NCBI GenBank assembly: GCA_014526335.1
Contig: JACTAT010000351.1
Location: 107,728 to 171,727 of the forward strand
DNA length: 64,000 bases
Origin: Chrysaora quinquecirrha
Taxonomy: Eukaryota > Cnidaria > Scyphozoa > Semaeostomeae > Pelagiidae
Reading direction: 5' to 3'
Positions 1 through 11,782 of this stretch are shown here, one piece after another. Below the pieces are notes generated by a model. It was not told the origin of the DNA, searched no databases, and was given only the letters and a program-made list of their open reading frames with translations. A program made the position numbers and the translations under genes. How positions within the stretch are numbered: the stretch's first letter is position 1; each line of letters starts with the position of its first letter.

Positions 1-283
1 ACTGTCTTATGAATTACTGTACTGTATGATTGTATTTGGAGACCCAAAAAAATAACTTTGAATTTCATGAACCCAAAAAAATAATTGCGGGATTGACTGA
101 CCCAAAAAAATAAATTTTACTGCAATTCTAGACCCAAAAAAGTAGCCTGAGCACCACTATCGTAAAGATATGAGTACCCCCCTCTGGGGGATAATTCAGT
201 CACTATACATGCCAAAAATTTACAAATTCTAATGAATGAAATGTTCAAAACACACAAAAATATAAATCCCACATTCATTAAGG
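1..283. repeat. Dispersed repeat with recurrent GACCCAAAAAAATAA motif (copy A)
   Basis: This stretch is nearly the same as 10938-11215. Both begin ACTGTCTTATGAATTACTG and end near CCCACATTCATTAAG. Inside, the short motif GACCCAAAAAAATAA recurs about every 30 bases, and more copies lie at 10630-10680. No coding capacity is seen. It may be the terminal or UTR part of a mobile element, since copy B is the right end of the 3 kb insert at 8161-11218. The family is not recognised. Confidence 0.7.
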
Positions 284-526
284 AGATCTTTAGGGAGCGA
301 GAAAATATGTAGAGCCTTTAGACCAGGCTGAGTAGACGCGGGGAGCAACCCAACGGGGAACATTGTCTGCATAAATTTTTCTAATGCAAAATTTGATTGC
401 GAATGCTAATTCCGAAAATATTTGGTAAAGGGGCGTCACCGGATGCTAACAGAAGTTATGGGCGTGGTTATGGGCGTTAGTTGACAAAAATCTTTTTTTC
501 ATATACACAAGCAAGTTTTTGAAATT
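284..526. other. Intergenic stretch, no gene seen
   Basis: Non-coding. A short phrase, TTATGGGCGTGGTTATGGGCG, recurs with changes near 455-480 and 583-606. Nothing else is recognised. Confidence 0.5.
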
Positions 527-1024
527 TCATGCTGAATTTGAAAGGAATTGGCTAAAGTGTGTCAGCGGGCGAAAACGGACGTTATGGGAGTGGCTATGGG
601 CGTTGGCCCTGAATTTTTTCTCGCAAAGCCAAAGTTTCCGATTGCAAGACTTCTCTGCTTCATACTTAGTTTCACGAATGCATATATCTGTAGAAATTAA
701 ACAGGACAAATCTTGAATCCTGCCCTTTTTCTCGTATATGTTCTTGAACATTTCATAACGCACTTCATTAATATCGCGTTTTCCCTTCATGAACAAAGAA
801 CAAACATACTCTTCGAGCAACGCTTGAAGCGCACCATCAATTCTCCACTGATTTCCTAGTTGCGAGAAAGTTTCAGTAAACCCCTTGCTCTTCTCAATCT
901 TTTTCCAACAGATACGCTTTGACTTTCGAAATATGGAATAAATGCAGTCATTACCAGGAAATGCAAGAAATCCGATTAATGCTGACTTTAGATTATCTGG
1001 CATATCAATCACACTTAATCGCAA
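527..1024 (-). pseudogene. Fragment of a mobile-element ORF with a degenerate G-C-D-T-V-S-type motif
   Basis: A 165-codon open frame. Its central part (residues about 15-115) resembles a widespread, poorly characterised invertebrate/fish mobile-gene family whose hallmark is A-L-T-G-C-D-T followed by a short Gly/Lys stretch and K-x-x-W. Here it reads F-P-G-N-D-C-I-Y-S-I-F then S-K-R-I-C-W-K-K, followed by helical sequence and K-K-G-R-I-Q-D-L. The last 30 residues look random, so the true frame probably ends earlier. The tandem array begins directly to its right (about 1052). The family match is from memory and the function is unknown. Confidence 0.4.
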
Positions 1025-1051
1025 GACTTTCCTTGACTTCCCGATGCCGCA

Positions 1052-1806
1052 ATCAAGATTTATATTTATTCTTAGGACCTATAACAGTAATAATAAAAAA
1101 TGAAATCGAGCCTTAACTCAGCCATCGATCCAACCGGATCATCGGTATTGCAATCGGTGATATGCATTTCTATATTTCGGTAAATTGATTTCTCTTCCTT
1201 CTCTAATTTCCTTTTTAATTAGAAAATATTATCTGAGAAAATTCCGCAACCCCCGCAGTTATAACAATAATACGTTGAGTTTGGATTGTTACGTCATTTT
1301 GATTTCTTTTCTGGCTCTTGTTGATTGTGGCGTCATGTTGATTACCCGTAACTTTTTTTTATTAATTGTGACGTCACGCTAAATGTTGGTGAATGCATGA
1401 GTTTTTCTTGCTTGTTATTCTTTTATTACTGACAGATTTTCTTATAAGAGCACCTTTAGTTTTGCTAAGCCTCGATATTCTTAAAAAATTTCAATTTTCA
1501 GGCCCGTCGGAAGCGGGGGGCTAGGGTCCCTAATAAATAATTTGATCACAAATAAATCATAATAAAATGTAATGTATGTTGGCATAACGCTTTTTCCAGA
1601 ACAAGCAGAAAATAATACATTTCATTTGAAGTAAATAGAATATCATAAAATGACCTCATGTCTGTTATATTTACAATTCAATACGAAAGTGATAAAAATG
1701 AGTTACTATCGTTTATAATTTACTCGGTGTTAAGATCTTGGAATGCCCTATTTTAAACTTTTCACCATCTATGGTATTTGATATACCCATTATATTTATC
1801 TGAACT
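1052..1806. promoter_or_regulatory. Inter-gene spacer of the tandem array with three CRE-like sites (spacer 0)
   Basis: This segment recurs at about 4800-5545, 12180-12930, 16190-16656 and 28870-29230. Each copy has TTACGTCAT (here 1289-1297), GGCGTCATG (1329-1337) and the palindrome TGACGTCA (1369-1376). The last is the full cAMP-response element bound by bZIP factors (CREB/ATF). In complete units the cluster is about 640-750 bp upstream of exon 1 of the minus-strand gene, so a distal promoter role is plausible but unproven. The gene this spacer would serve has been lost to the left. Confidence 0.55.
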
Positions 1807-4384
1807 CTATAGTTCATAGGAGAGTTCCCCTGGCTTCTTTATTCTCACTGTTCTCATTATTTGTATTTCGCTCCATTTCCCCTCTTTTACCGGGGGCACT
1901 GTCAGTGTTATGTATCTTTGAATAAAGCCATTATTGTGAAGCTTATCTTCACGGTTCTCATTCTTCTCCTCTACGCTTGCTTTCCGTCTTGGCACATAAC
2001 AGGCCGTGTCATCTTGGTATTCCCGTCTCCTTTTATTCGGGCTTGACTTAAATGTTGGTATATTGGTTTTGTCGTCAATCTGTACGGTGCAAGCTGCAGA
2101 TTTTCTCTTCTTGTTGCCTGTGAACTCGTAGTCATCACTTGGCTTTACAGAGGCTTTTGTCTTATCAGAAGTACAGCCTTGAAGTTGTGTACAACAATCC
2201 AGGCTCAGTTCCTTATGATTATCTATCTTGAGCTCTGACAGTTGAACAACGACTCTTTTGTCACTGTTTTCTGGATTGAAGTTAGATATACAAGCTTCTG
2301 TAACTTCACTGCTACCATATGCGAGTTTCATATCGACTGTAGCTTCAGACTGGATGACAACCTCATCCATATCCATAGCCACTGGCGTTTCAAGCTCACG
2401 GAAAATGTTTGTATTGTGTAGCCAAACATGTTGAGCTTGATTATATCCAAAGCCATTATGACTTTGGATCTCGTAGCCTATATCCATCATAGAATCTTCA
2501 ACGTGGACTTCACTTGTGGATAGCATCTCATTGTCAAAGAGTCCAAATGCAAAGTTCCGTGGAACAGTTTGAAACTGACATTGCATACATTTTCCAACAT
2601 TAAAGCCATACGCCCGACACTCTATTCTTTCTTCTGTAACACAGATCTCCTTCTCTTCTGCAAAACTCTCATTCATATCATAACATAACCTCGCACTGAA
2701 TTCAAGGTGGAAGGAGTCGACCTCCATCATGCTGACGCAGGAATCATCAAGGCTCATGTTATTCAGAAATTCGCGGTTCAAGTCTTCAGAATAAGGTGGC
2801 AAACATCCACTGTCGGTTTTTATTCCTAAGAAAGAAATCAGAAAGGTTGGGTTACTTTTTATGGCGCATGTAAGGACATGAACAAGGATTTGTCAAAACT
2901 ACGCCCTGGAAGTTCAGAACAACACAAATTCCACGAGTGGTTGATTTGATTCCTTAGGCAAGTCTGATACAGATAGGTCCCCCATGAACTATCTAGCTAT
3001 CAAATACTGTGAGCATTAGGCCATCCAATTCACTTTTTCATGTAGATGGTGGTTGCTATTTTTTAAGGCTGTCGATGCTGTTTGCGAAAAATGGGACTTT
3101 TGTAATGAGTCTAGGTCTATCAAAACCGTTTTGTGAGTTTATTTGAATCAAAGAACTGTCAATTCCGATATTTTAGACTACGCTTGTGATAAGGTTCATT
3201 TGAAAGGAGTAGCTGACGTATCAAATAGTGCCATTCGATGACACAGGATTGTTGACTGCATTGTGGTGGCTTTAGTTTTGCATGTCTGAAAATATTGGGA
3301 TTTCGTTTGATGAGTACATCTACTTACTATTATCAGTGGGCATTATAGAAATATTCAGTTCATCATCAGAATCATCTGTAAGGTCTGGAAACCAGCAGGA
3401 ATCTTCTGATTCGCTGGGAGTTCTCCTGGAAGGAAATTGAGAATTATTATGATTATTATTTTTATCATCATTATCTTTTTAATTATCAATATTATTTTTA
3501 TCATTATCATTATCTTCATCATTCTCATTATCAGTATTGCCATTATCATCACCCTCATCCTCATCATCATCATCATCATCGTCACCATCATTATCATAAT
3601 TATCTTGATCATCTTCTTGTCATCATCATAATCATGAGCAAAATCTTCATTATCGTAATCACCATCATCACAACAGCCATACTAACCATAATCACCCTTG
3701 TAATCATCATAAACATAATCATTATTATGATAATAAACATTATCTTTATTATCATCATAGCAAAAATTAAGTGATATAGGGGTACATCAGTATTGCTGAC
3801 ATTACCTCTTTTCGGTTACATTGCTTTCCGGACTCTCTTCATTTGAGTCTAAATCTGATTCAAAATCAGGTTCCGAGTCACTGAAATCCTCGTAAAGTTG
3901 GTCATTTGCAACATGGTTTGCCGCTGCGATGTTTCCAGATGGTTGTTCAATGCTTGGACCGGGCTGATTTGCATAGCTCAAAGGAGCACATGCTTCACTT
4001 TCTTTATCAGATTCATTTTCGATATCATTTAGGATTTCTTCTGATGAATCGGAGTCGTCTGAGTCTACTTCTAATTGACTAAGGATATCGCTGTAAGAAG
4101 AAAATAATACATACTACTATAATTCATATGCTCGTTACTCGTATTGCACTGCCTACGTCTTGCACTAATCTAAAGATGCTGTGGCCTATCAAGCATGTTT
4201 GTGGTCTCAGTAGATCAGCGATGTCGGGGAGCCCCAGCCACGGTAGCATCACAGCCAGGGTCAAGGTATCACTAGTTCTATGTACTTTTTGGATCCTAGA
4301 GGCTGGCACTATGTACACCATTTCACCTTCACCCTTCACTAATGAGTTTGCTAAGAAACAAGACTGTGAGCTGCCATTGGCCAT
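1807..4384 (-). CDS. Tandem-array gene copy 1, acidic Ser-rich protein of unknown function (best-preserved copy)
   Basis: I do not recognise this gene. Exons 2-4 are 4090-3806, 3425-3328 and 2825-1807. All have AG acceptors and GT donors, and phases 2 and 1 match across both junctions. Exon 1 lies in the open frame 4384-4124, starting M-A-N-G-S-S-Q, but its donor is unclear; comparison with copies 4 and 5 says coding ends by about I-A-D-L. Exons 2 and 3 encode runs of S/D/E (S-D-D-S-D-S-S-E-E, S-D-S-E-P-D-F-E-S-D), then F-P-D-L-T-D-D-S-D-D-E, which resembles a SUMO-interacting motif. Exon 4 encodes about 339 residues with basic N-K-K-R-K-S and N-K-R-R-R-E clusters that could be nuclear localisation signals. 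The frame is open to the TAA at 1807. A nuclear protein is inferred; no enzyme or DNA-binding domain is seen. Confidence 0.6.
3430..3770. repeat. ATC/ATT trinucleotide-rich microsatellite in intron 2 (copy 1)
   Basis: Long imperfect run of ATC, ATT and TTATC triplets between exons 2 and 3. It has equivalents at 7180-7510, 14815-15150 and 27520-27830, so it was present before the array duplicated. Open frames rich in Met/Ile here are artefacts of the triplet repeat. Confidence 0.85.
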
Positions 4385-5545
4385 TCAAATTTATTAACAC
4401 TGCATCAAGTCTCAGTATTTGTTTGGATCTATAGTGTCTCGTTTTCGTTGATTTTTACAATATTAAGGTCGCTCCATGATAATTTTATTTGTTTATTGCT
4501 ATTTTTCCCGGGAAAAAGATCTTTCTGGTTAACCACTTTTCTAATGTTTGGCTGCACACTGGCAGCCTCGATCACGGAGTTAATCAATCGAAACATTGTC
4601 GCGTTCTATCTGTTTGTTCTTAGTACGAATCAATATCCTTGAATATTGGAGTTCTACCACTCCTCCTTCGCATCCAGTCTTTGCTTTTCGGCATAGAATA
4701 TTGCAACAAGTACGAGTTGATCTAGCGTTATAGTTACCAATTGGAAAGGCTAATGTTTGTCTTTCAATCTGTTTCTTGACAAATCTAGCACACTTTCAGA
4801 TGTATATTTATTCTTAGGCCATATAGCAGTAATAATTATAAATGAAATCGAACCTTAACTCATCCATCGATCCAAGCGGATCATCAGTATTGCACTCTGT
4901 GATATGCATTTCTATATTTCGGTAAATCGATTTCTCTTGCTTCTCTAATTTCTGTCTGATTAGAAAATATTATCTGAGGAAAATTCATAATTCCCGCAGT
5001 TATATAGATGGTTCGTTGAATTTTGATTGTTACGTCATTTTGAATTCTTTTTAGGCTCTTTTGCTGATTGTGGCGTCATGTTGATTACCTAATTTCTTTT
5101 TATTAATTGTGACGTCACGCTAAAAGTTCGTGAATGCGTGATTTTTCTTGCTTGTTATTCTTTTATTACTGACACATTTTCTTATAAGAGCACCTTTAGT
5201 TTCTCTAAGCCTCGATATTCTTAAAAAATTTCAATTTTCTGGCCAGTTTGAAGCAGGGGGCTGGGACCCCAAATAAATCATTCGATCACAAATAAATCAT
5301 AATAAAAGATCATTTGTATTGTATGTTGGCATATTGCTTTTCCAGAACAAGCAGAAAATAATACATTTCATTTTAAGTAAATAGAATATCATAAATGACC
5401 TCATGTCTGTTATATTTACAATTCAATACGAAAGTGATAAAAACAAGTTACTATCATTTATAATTTACTCGGTGTTAAGATTTTGGAATGCCCTATTATA
5501 AACTTTTCACCATCTCTGGTATTTGATATACCCATTATATTTGTC
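4385..5545 (-). promoter_or_regulatory. Spacer between array copies 1 and 2, with CRE cluster
   Basis: No gene. This is the region upstream of exon 1 of copy 1 (minus strand) and downstream of copy 2. TTACGTCAT lies at 5030-5038, GGCGTCATG at 5072-5080 and TGACGTCA at 5110-5117, about 0.7 kb upstream of the copy 1 start. A T-rich tract and GGTTAACCACTTTTC near 4530 are also shared by the other spacers. Confidence 0.5.
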
Positions 5546-8146
5546 TTAACTCTGTAGTTCATAGGAGAGTTCCCCTGGCTTCTTTATTCTCACTGTTCTC
5601 ACTATTTGTATTTCGCTCCATTTCCCCTCTTTTACCGGGGGCACTTTCAGTTTTATGTATCTTTGAATGAAGCAACTATTGTGAAGCTTTTCTTCACGGT
5701 TCTTATTCTTCTCGTCTACGCTTGCTTCCCGTCTTTGGCACATGACAGGCCGTGTCATCTTGGCATTCCCGTCTCCATTTACTCGGCCTTGACTTAAATG
5801 TTGGTAAATTGCTTTTGTCGTCAATCTGTACGGTGCAAGCTGCAGATTTTCTCTTCTTGTTGCCTGTGAACTCGTAGTTATCACTTGGCTTTACAGAGGC
5901 TTTTGCCTTATCAGAAGTACAGCCTTGAAGTTGTGTACAACAATCCAGGCTCAGTTCCGTATGATTATCGGTCTTGAGCTCTGACAGTTGAGCAACGATT
6001 CTCTTGTCACTGTTTTCTGGATTGAAGCTAGATACACAAGCTTCTGTAACGTCACTGCTACCAACTGCGAGTTTAATATCCACTGCAGCTTCAGACTGAT
6101 TGACGACTTTGCCTATATCCATAGGCACTTGCGTTTCAAGCTGACGGGAAATGCTTGTATTGTGTAGCCAAACATGTTGAGCTTGATTATATCCAAAGCC
6201 ATTATAACTTTGGATCTCGCAGCTTATACCCATCATAGAATCTTCAACGTGGACTTCACTTGTGGATAGCATCTCATTGTCAAAGAATCCAAATGCAAAG
6301 TTCTGTGAAACAGTTTGAAAGTGATACTGCATACAGTTTCCAACACTAAAGCCATACGCCCGAGACTCTATTCTTTCTTCTGTAACACATATCTCCATCT
6401 CTTCTGCAAAACTCTCATTCATATCATTACATAACCTCGTACTGAATTCAAGGTGGAAGGAGTCGACCTCCATCATGCTGACGCAGGCATCATCAAGGCT
6501 CAAGTTATTCAGAAATTCGTGGTTCGAGTCTTCAGAAGAAGGTGGCAAACATCCACTGTCGGTTTTTATTCCTAAGAGAAAAATCAGAAAGGTTGAGTTA
6601 CTTTTTATGGCGTATTTAAGGAAAAAATCATTAACAATGCTTTGTCAAAACTACACCCAGGAATGTCAGAACAACAAAAATTCCACAAGTGGTAGTTTTC
6701 ACTCCTTAGGCAAGTCTGATACAGATAGGTCGCCCATGAACTATCAAGCAATCAAAAACTATGAGCATTAAGCCATCCAATGCATTTTTCATGTAGATTG
6801 TGGTTGCTATTTTTAAGGCTGTCGATGCTGTTTGCAAAAAATTGGACTTTTGTAATGAGTCTAGGTCTATCAGAACCGTTTTGTGAGTTTATTTGAATCA
6901 AAGAGCTGTCAATTCCGATATTTTAGAATACGCTTGTGATCAGGTTCATTTGAAAGGAGTAGCGGACGTATCAAATAGTGCCATTGGCCGATACAAAATT
7001 GCAGACTGCACTGTGGGTGCTTTAGTTTTGTATGTCTGAAGATATTGAGTTTCGTTTGATGAGTACATCTATTATCAGTGGACATGATAGAAATATGCAG
7101 TTCATCATCAGAATCATCTGTAAGCTCTGGAAAACAGCAGGAATCTTCTGATTCGCTTGGAAATTTCCTAGAAGGCAATCGAGAATGATTATTATTATTA
7201 CTTTCATCTGCATCATCTTTTTAATTATCAGCATTATGTTATCATCATCATCATCATCATCATCAGAATCATTATCATAATCATTATCATCATTATGTCG
7301 TCATCATATTCATCATAAGTATTATCATCATTATTATCACCCAATCATTATCATCATCTCGATCATCATCTTGATCATCTTCTTGTCATCATCATCATCA
7401 TAATCATCATCATAATCGTAATCACCATCATTACAACCACCATACTAACCATCATCACTCTTGTCGTTATCAAAAACATCATCATCATATGATAATAAAC
7501 ATTATCTTCATTATCATCATCGCAAAAATTAAGTGAAATAGTGGTACATCAGAATTGCTGACATTACCTCTTTTCGTTTACATTGCTTTCTGGATTCTTT
7601 TCATTTGAGTAAAAATCTGATTCAAAATCAGGCTCAGAGTCACTGAAATCCTCGTAAAGTTGATCATTTGCAACATGGTTTGCCGCTGCGATGTTTCCAG
7701 ATGGTTGCTCAATGCTTGGACCGGGCTGATTTGCATAGCTCAAAGGAGCACATGCTTCACCTTCTTTATCAGATTCATATTCGATATCATTTAGGATATC
7801 TTCTGATGAATCGGAGTCGTCTGACTCTACTTCTAATTGAGTAAGGATATCGCTGTAAGAAGAAAATAATACATACTACTATAATTCATATGCTCGTTAC
7901 TCGTATTGCACTGCCTACGTCTTGCACTAATCTAAAGATGCTGTGGCCTATGAAGCATGGCTGTGGTCTCAGTAGATAAGCGATATCGGGGAGCCCCAGC
8001 CACGGTAGCATCACAGCCAGGGTCAAGGTATCACTAGTTCTATGTACTTTTTGGATCCTAGAGGCTGGCACTATGTGCACCATTTCACCTTCACCCTTCA
8101 CTAATGAGTTTGCTAAGAAACAAGACTGTGAGCTGCCATTGGCCAT
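5546..8146 (-). pseudogene. Tandem-array gene copy 2, damaged
   Basis: Four-exon layout as in copy 1: exon 1 frame 8146-7886, exon 2 7852-7568, exon 3 about 7170-7070, exon 4 6571-5546. Two lesions are visible against copy 1. One extra T near 5736 (CGTCTTTGGC against CGTCTTGGC) shifts the frame and replaces the last 60 or so residues; the original C-terminal frame is still open as 5546-5884. At the end of exon 3 a short deletion (CATCTATTATCAG against CATCTACTTACTATTATCAG) removes the GTAAGT splice donor. Otherwise it closely matches copy 1. A functional shorter isoform cannot be excluded. Confidence 0.6.
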
Positions 8147-8160
8147 TCAAATTTATTAAC

Positions 8161-9790
8161 ACTATCACGCCAATGGTCAAAAATTCGCACTTTTCTCTCA
8201 TTTTTCGACATGGTTCGGTTCAGCCGCTACATTTCCGAAATTGACCAGCGGACAGAAAAAGCTACAAAAAACAAACACCATAGGAACCTCCCTTTGCTTG
8301 TTAAGAAACGTTTCGGCGGTTTGTTGAGTGACTCTAAAAAGCATATTTTAAATCTTTCGGATTACTCTCTCTGAAGCACGTCGAAAGCTATTGACTCAAG
8401 AAATTTACGATAGGATCCGGCCAACTGGTTCGCAGCGTCCACGGATGTATAGTCTGCCTAAAACTCACAATCCCAACGTCCCTCTTAGGCCTATTCTATT
8501 GGTTGGTTCAGCTCAACATGAGCTAGTTAAATGGCTTTCGGAAATTTTTGCACCTGTTTTGGAACTTTAGTCTAAAAATTGTATTTCGGATTCTTTTTCT
8601 TTTGCTAACGTTATTCAAAACTCCAATTAGACCCGGCAAACTCTTTTATGTGTTCCTTCGATATTAGCAGCCTTTTCATTAACGTACCTTTGGATGAGAC
8701 TATCGGGATTTGCGCTAGAGCTCTCTACCGGGGTGAACTTGTCAGGCCGCCGTTCCCTGAGGAGGTATTTGTCAAATTGCTGGAGTCGCTACCTGGTCGG
8801 TAGAGTTCAGCTTCAACAATGAGATTTACCGATAAAGGGACGGAGTCGCCATGGGTAGCCCATTGGGACCAGCGTTAGCAAACATCTTTGTTGGTTTCTA
8901 CGAAGGTCAACGTGTTCCTCCAAAACGCAGATGATTCTCATTGAAAACGGTTATTTCGGATTGTTTTCGCAAGAAGATCGCAAGTTTTTGGGCTGATGAA
9001 AAGTATGGTCCACAATAGTGCCCTGTTTACCTAAAAATGCCTTGGATAGGAAACATCTCATTGCGATTCGAAAGTCAAATTAAAAAGGCCATTACTAAAT
9101 TCTTCGCTGCTGCCAACCCTCGGTTAGTTTTTGGGACTCGGAAAGTTCTACTATCCATTCAAAAGGATTGCGTACCTACCCACAAAAGGACTTTCAAAAG
9201 AGTTTTCCAGGTCGATTTATGAATTGCCCTCGGGATTGCGTACCTACCACACAAAAAGTTTCGTGCCGGTGTGATGCCAGGTACGTAGGTCGTACTTCCC
9301 AGAGATTAGGTGATAGGATAAAGCAGCATGTCCCTACTAACATTCGTCTGCATAATTTTCGGCAAAGAGAGCAACCACCCCGTGGGTCTAAACAACAACC
9401 TAGTCTTAAACATGATTCTGCCATAGGACAACATCTACTCGATAACCTGATTTGTGCGGAAAATTACAGCGAGGATTTTTTCAGAATCATTGGCAAAGCA
9501 AGATCTTTGTTTCACTTAGGGGTTTTGGAATCTGTCTACATCAAAACCAAAAGGCCGGTTCTGTGTAGACAGAAAGAGTTCGTTTTCTCACTTGGACTCT
9601 TCAAATAATTCATTGGTCCTCCCGCTGTATCCGACCAGCTGATTGGTGTTTAAAACACAATGCCAATTCAGCTTTTCGTTCTTTCTGATTGGTGCATTTC
9701 GAGCCGCATCTGGGTATAAATTCCGCCTTAGTCTATTGTTTCGGTCTGTTTCTGACGTTAATTTTTGTGGAGTGTCAGACGAAAAAAGCT
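8161..9790 (+). mobile_element. Penelope-like element remnant: RT plus GIY-YIG endonuclease
   Basis: Broken frames carry Penelope-type reverse transcriptase signatures: R-M-Y-S-L-P-K-T-H and R-P-I-L near 8440-8500, S-F-D-I-S-S-L-F-I-N-V-P-L-D-E near 8655-8705, and G-V-A-M-G-S-P-L-G-P-A-L-A-N-I-F near 8840-8890. Downstream, the frame 9168-9608 has C-x-C-D-A-R-Y-V-G-R-T-S-x-R-L-x-D-R-I-K-Q-H, the GIY-YIG (Uri-type) nuclease core. That pair of domains defines Penelope-like elements. Stops and frameshifts between the blocks show the copy is dead. The left edge is the exact point where homology to array copy 2 stops (8160). The right edge is uncertain. Confidence 0.8.
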
Positions 9791-10937
9791 TTTAAGTATG
9801 CCTGAAAATGATTCCGCTGTTCTTGGCAATTTTGGAGTTTTGTACAACTCAAAGACTATAATTTTGTGTTTTTAATGAAATAGTCAGAAAGAGCATTAGG
9901 AATGGAGCAAAATATTGTAAAACACCAATTCGATTTAGCTTAACACTCGGAAGTCATTAAAATTTTCCTGTCTATAAACAACAAAATTTCCTGTCTATAA
10001 CGGACCCTATAGAAGACCGCAAGATCATAAACTTGCACCATCGTATAACCATATCATCAGCTTTCTTTGAGCGCACATTTAGCACCATGCGATGGCAGGC
10101 TTTAAACATAGCTGCAAACAAAGAGCTGAAAAATTGCTTCAATGGCAATTTGTTTGCTAAAATTTACAACAGCGACAGCGAAACAAGAATGGAATACTTT
10201 TGTAAACAAATATAAACACGAAGTTGCTTCCAAGCAGTATATCTTGAAGTCTGTCTGATTCAAACAGAAGATAAACCATAGTTTCAAATACATATTTGAT
10301 GATTTATAGCCATATTATTATGTATCAATTTGATTTTGTCTTAAGATTTCTTATACGCGCCGAATGAAAATGTATTGATAACGGAAAAGGCCTCCTTTTT
10401 TATTTAAAACAAAACTTGTCGAGGGGAGTAACCAGAATACGCCGTAAAGAACAAAACAAATGTTCATTGGAACATTCTCTAAAGCATTTCAATGCAATAT
10501 ATAGATTGTGCCCAAAAGACTATTCCAGTGTCTATCCTGAAGCACCACTTTTACCGGCTTCTTCTGTTTAACTGTTGCGTTCTCTATTGCGATTGCCCTT
10601 TCTTTGCTCCTAGCCACCCACTTGTCCTGCCATCCGTCCAAAAAAATAATTTCAAGCAAGAAAATTGACCCAAAAAAATACGATTAAACTTTATACGATT
10701 TATACCTGTATACACCTTGGGTAACATGTATACTGCTTTATACATTAATGGCCAGTTGCATTGTTATTTATTTAAGGGTCTGGCACCTACAGTATGACAA
10801 GGGAGTGATCGGAGATTTCTGCAAATCTTAAGGGTGTGATCAACTTTCTCTCTTTCCTAAGATTTTAGGATGAAAGCACGACACTACTCTTTCTAGTTGC
10901 CAAAAAACTTTTATAATATGATATACTATCAATTCTA
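9791..10937. other. Unassigned part of the 3 kb insert
   Basis: No convincing gene. A 60-codon plus frame at 10033-10215 contains A-F-F-E-R-T-F-S-T-M-R, faintly like the hAT transposase C-terminal dimerisation region (S-x-x-E-R-x-F-S), too short to call. Copies of GACCCAAAAAAATA appear near 10630-10680. Confidence 0.35.
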
Positions 10938-11215
10938 CTGTCTTATGAATTACTGTACTGTATGATTGTATTTGGAGACCCAAAAAAATAATTTTGAATT
11001 TCATGAACTCAAAATAATAATTGCAGGATTGACTGACCCAAAAAACTAAATTTTACTGCAATTCTAGACCCAAAAAAGTAGCCTCAGCACCCCTATCGTA
11101 AAGATATATGAGTACCCCCCTGGGGGATAATTCAGTCACTATAGCTGCCAAAAATTTATAAACTCTAATGAATGACATGTTCAAAACACAAAAATATATA
11201 AACCCCACATTCATT
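10938..11215. repeat. Dispersed repeat with recurrent GACCCAAAAAAATAA motif (copy B)
   Basis: Matches 1-283 almost base for base, with small indels. It ends where array sequence resumes with TTCTTTTCATTTGAG. It therefore forms the right edge of the 8161-11218 insert. Confidence 0.75.
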
Positions 11216-11218
11216 AAG

Positions 11219-11770
11219 TTCTTTTCATTTGAGTAAAAATCTGATTCAAAATCAGGCTCAGAGTCACTGAAATCCTCGTAAAGTTGATCATTTGCAACAT
11301 GGTTTGCCGCTGCGATGTTTCCAGATGGTTGTTCAATGCTTGGACCGGGCTGATTTGCATAGCTCAAAGGAGCACATGCTTCACCTTCTTTATCAGATTC
11401 ATATTCGATATCATTTAGGATATCTTCTGATGAATCGGAGTCGTCTGACTCTACTTCTAATTGAGTAAGGATATCGCTGTAAGAAGAAAATAATACATAC
11501 TACTATAATTCATATGCTCGTTACTCGTATTGCACTGCCTACGTCTTGCACTAATCTAAAGATGCTGTGGCCTATGAAGCATGGCTGTGGTCTCAGTAGA
11601 TAAGCGATATCGGGGAGCCCCAGCCACGGTAGCATCACAGCCAGGGTCAAGGTATCACTAGTTCTATGTACTTTTTGGATCCTAGAGGCTGGCACTATGT
11701 GCACCATTTCACCTTCACCCTTCACTAATGAGTTTGCTAAGAAACAAGACTGTGAGCTGCCATTGGACAT
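11219..11770 (-). pseudogene. Tandem-array gene copy 3, only exons 2 (partial) and 1
   Basis: Nearly identical to 7597-8160 of copy 2. It covers most of exon 2 (from 11476 leftwards to the insert edge) and the exon 1 frame 11770-11510, which starts M-S-N-G-S-S-Q. Exons 3 and 4 are absent: the reading frame of exon 2 runs on into the inserted repeat and stops at 11053. The copy exists because about 560 bp of copy 2 lie on both sides of the 3 kb insert. Confidence 0.7.
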
Positions 11771-11782
11771 TCAAATTTATTA

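Noticed and set aside
1861..2046. Plus-strand frame starting M-Y-F-A-P-F, also at 5606 and 12993
   Set aside because: It is the antisense shadow of exon 4 of the array gene, open only because that exon is.
3355..3631. Met/Ile-rich and Ile-rich frames on both strands of the triplet repeats
   Set aside because: Artefacts of ATC/ATT microsatellites inside intron 2; not conserved in frame between copies.
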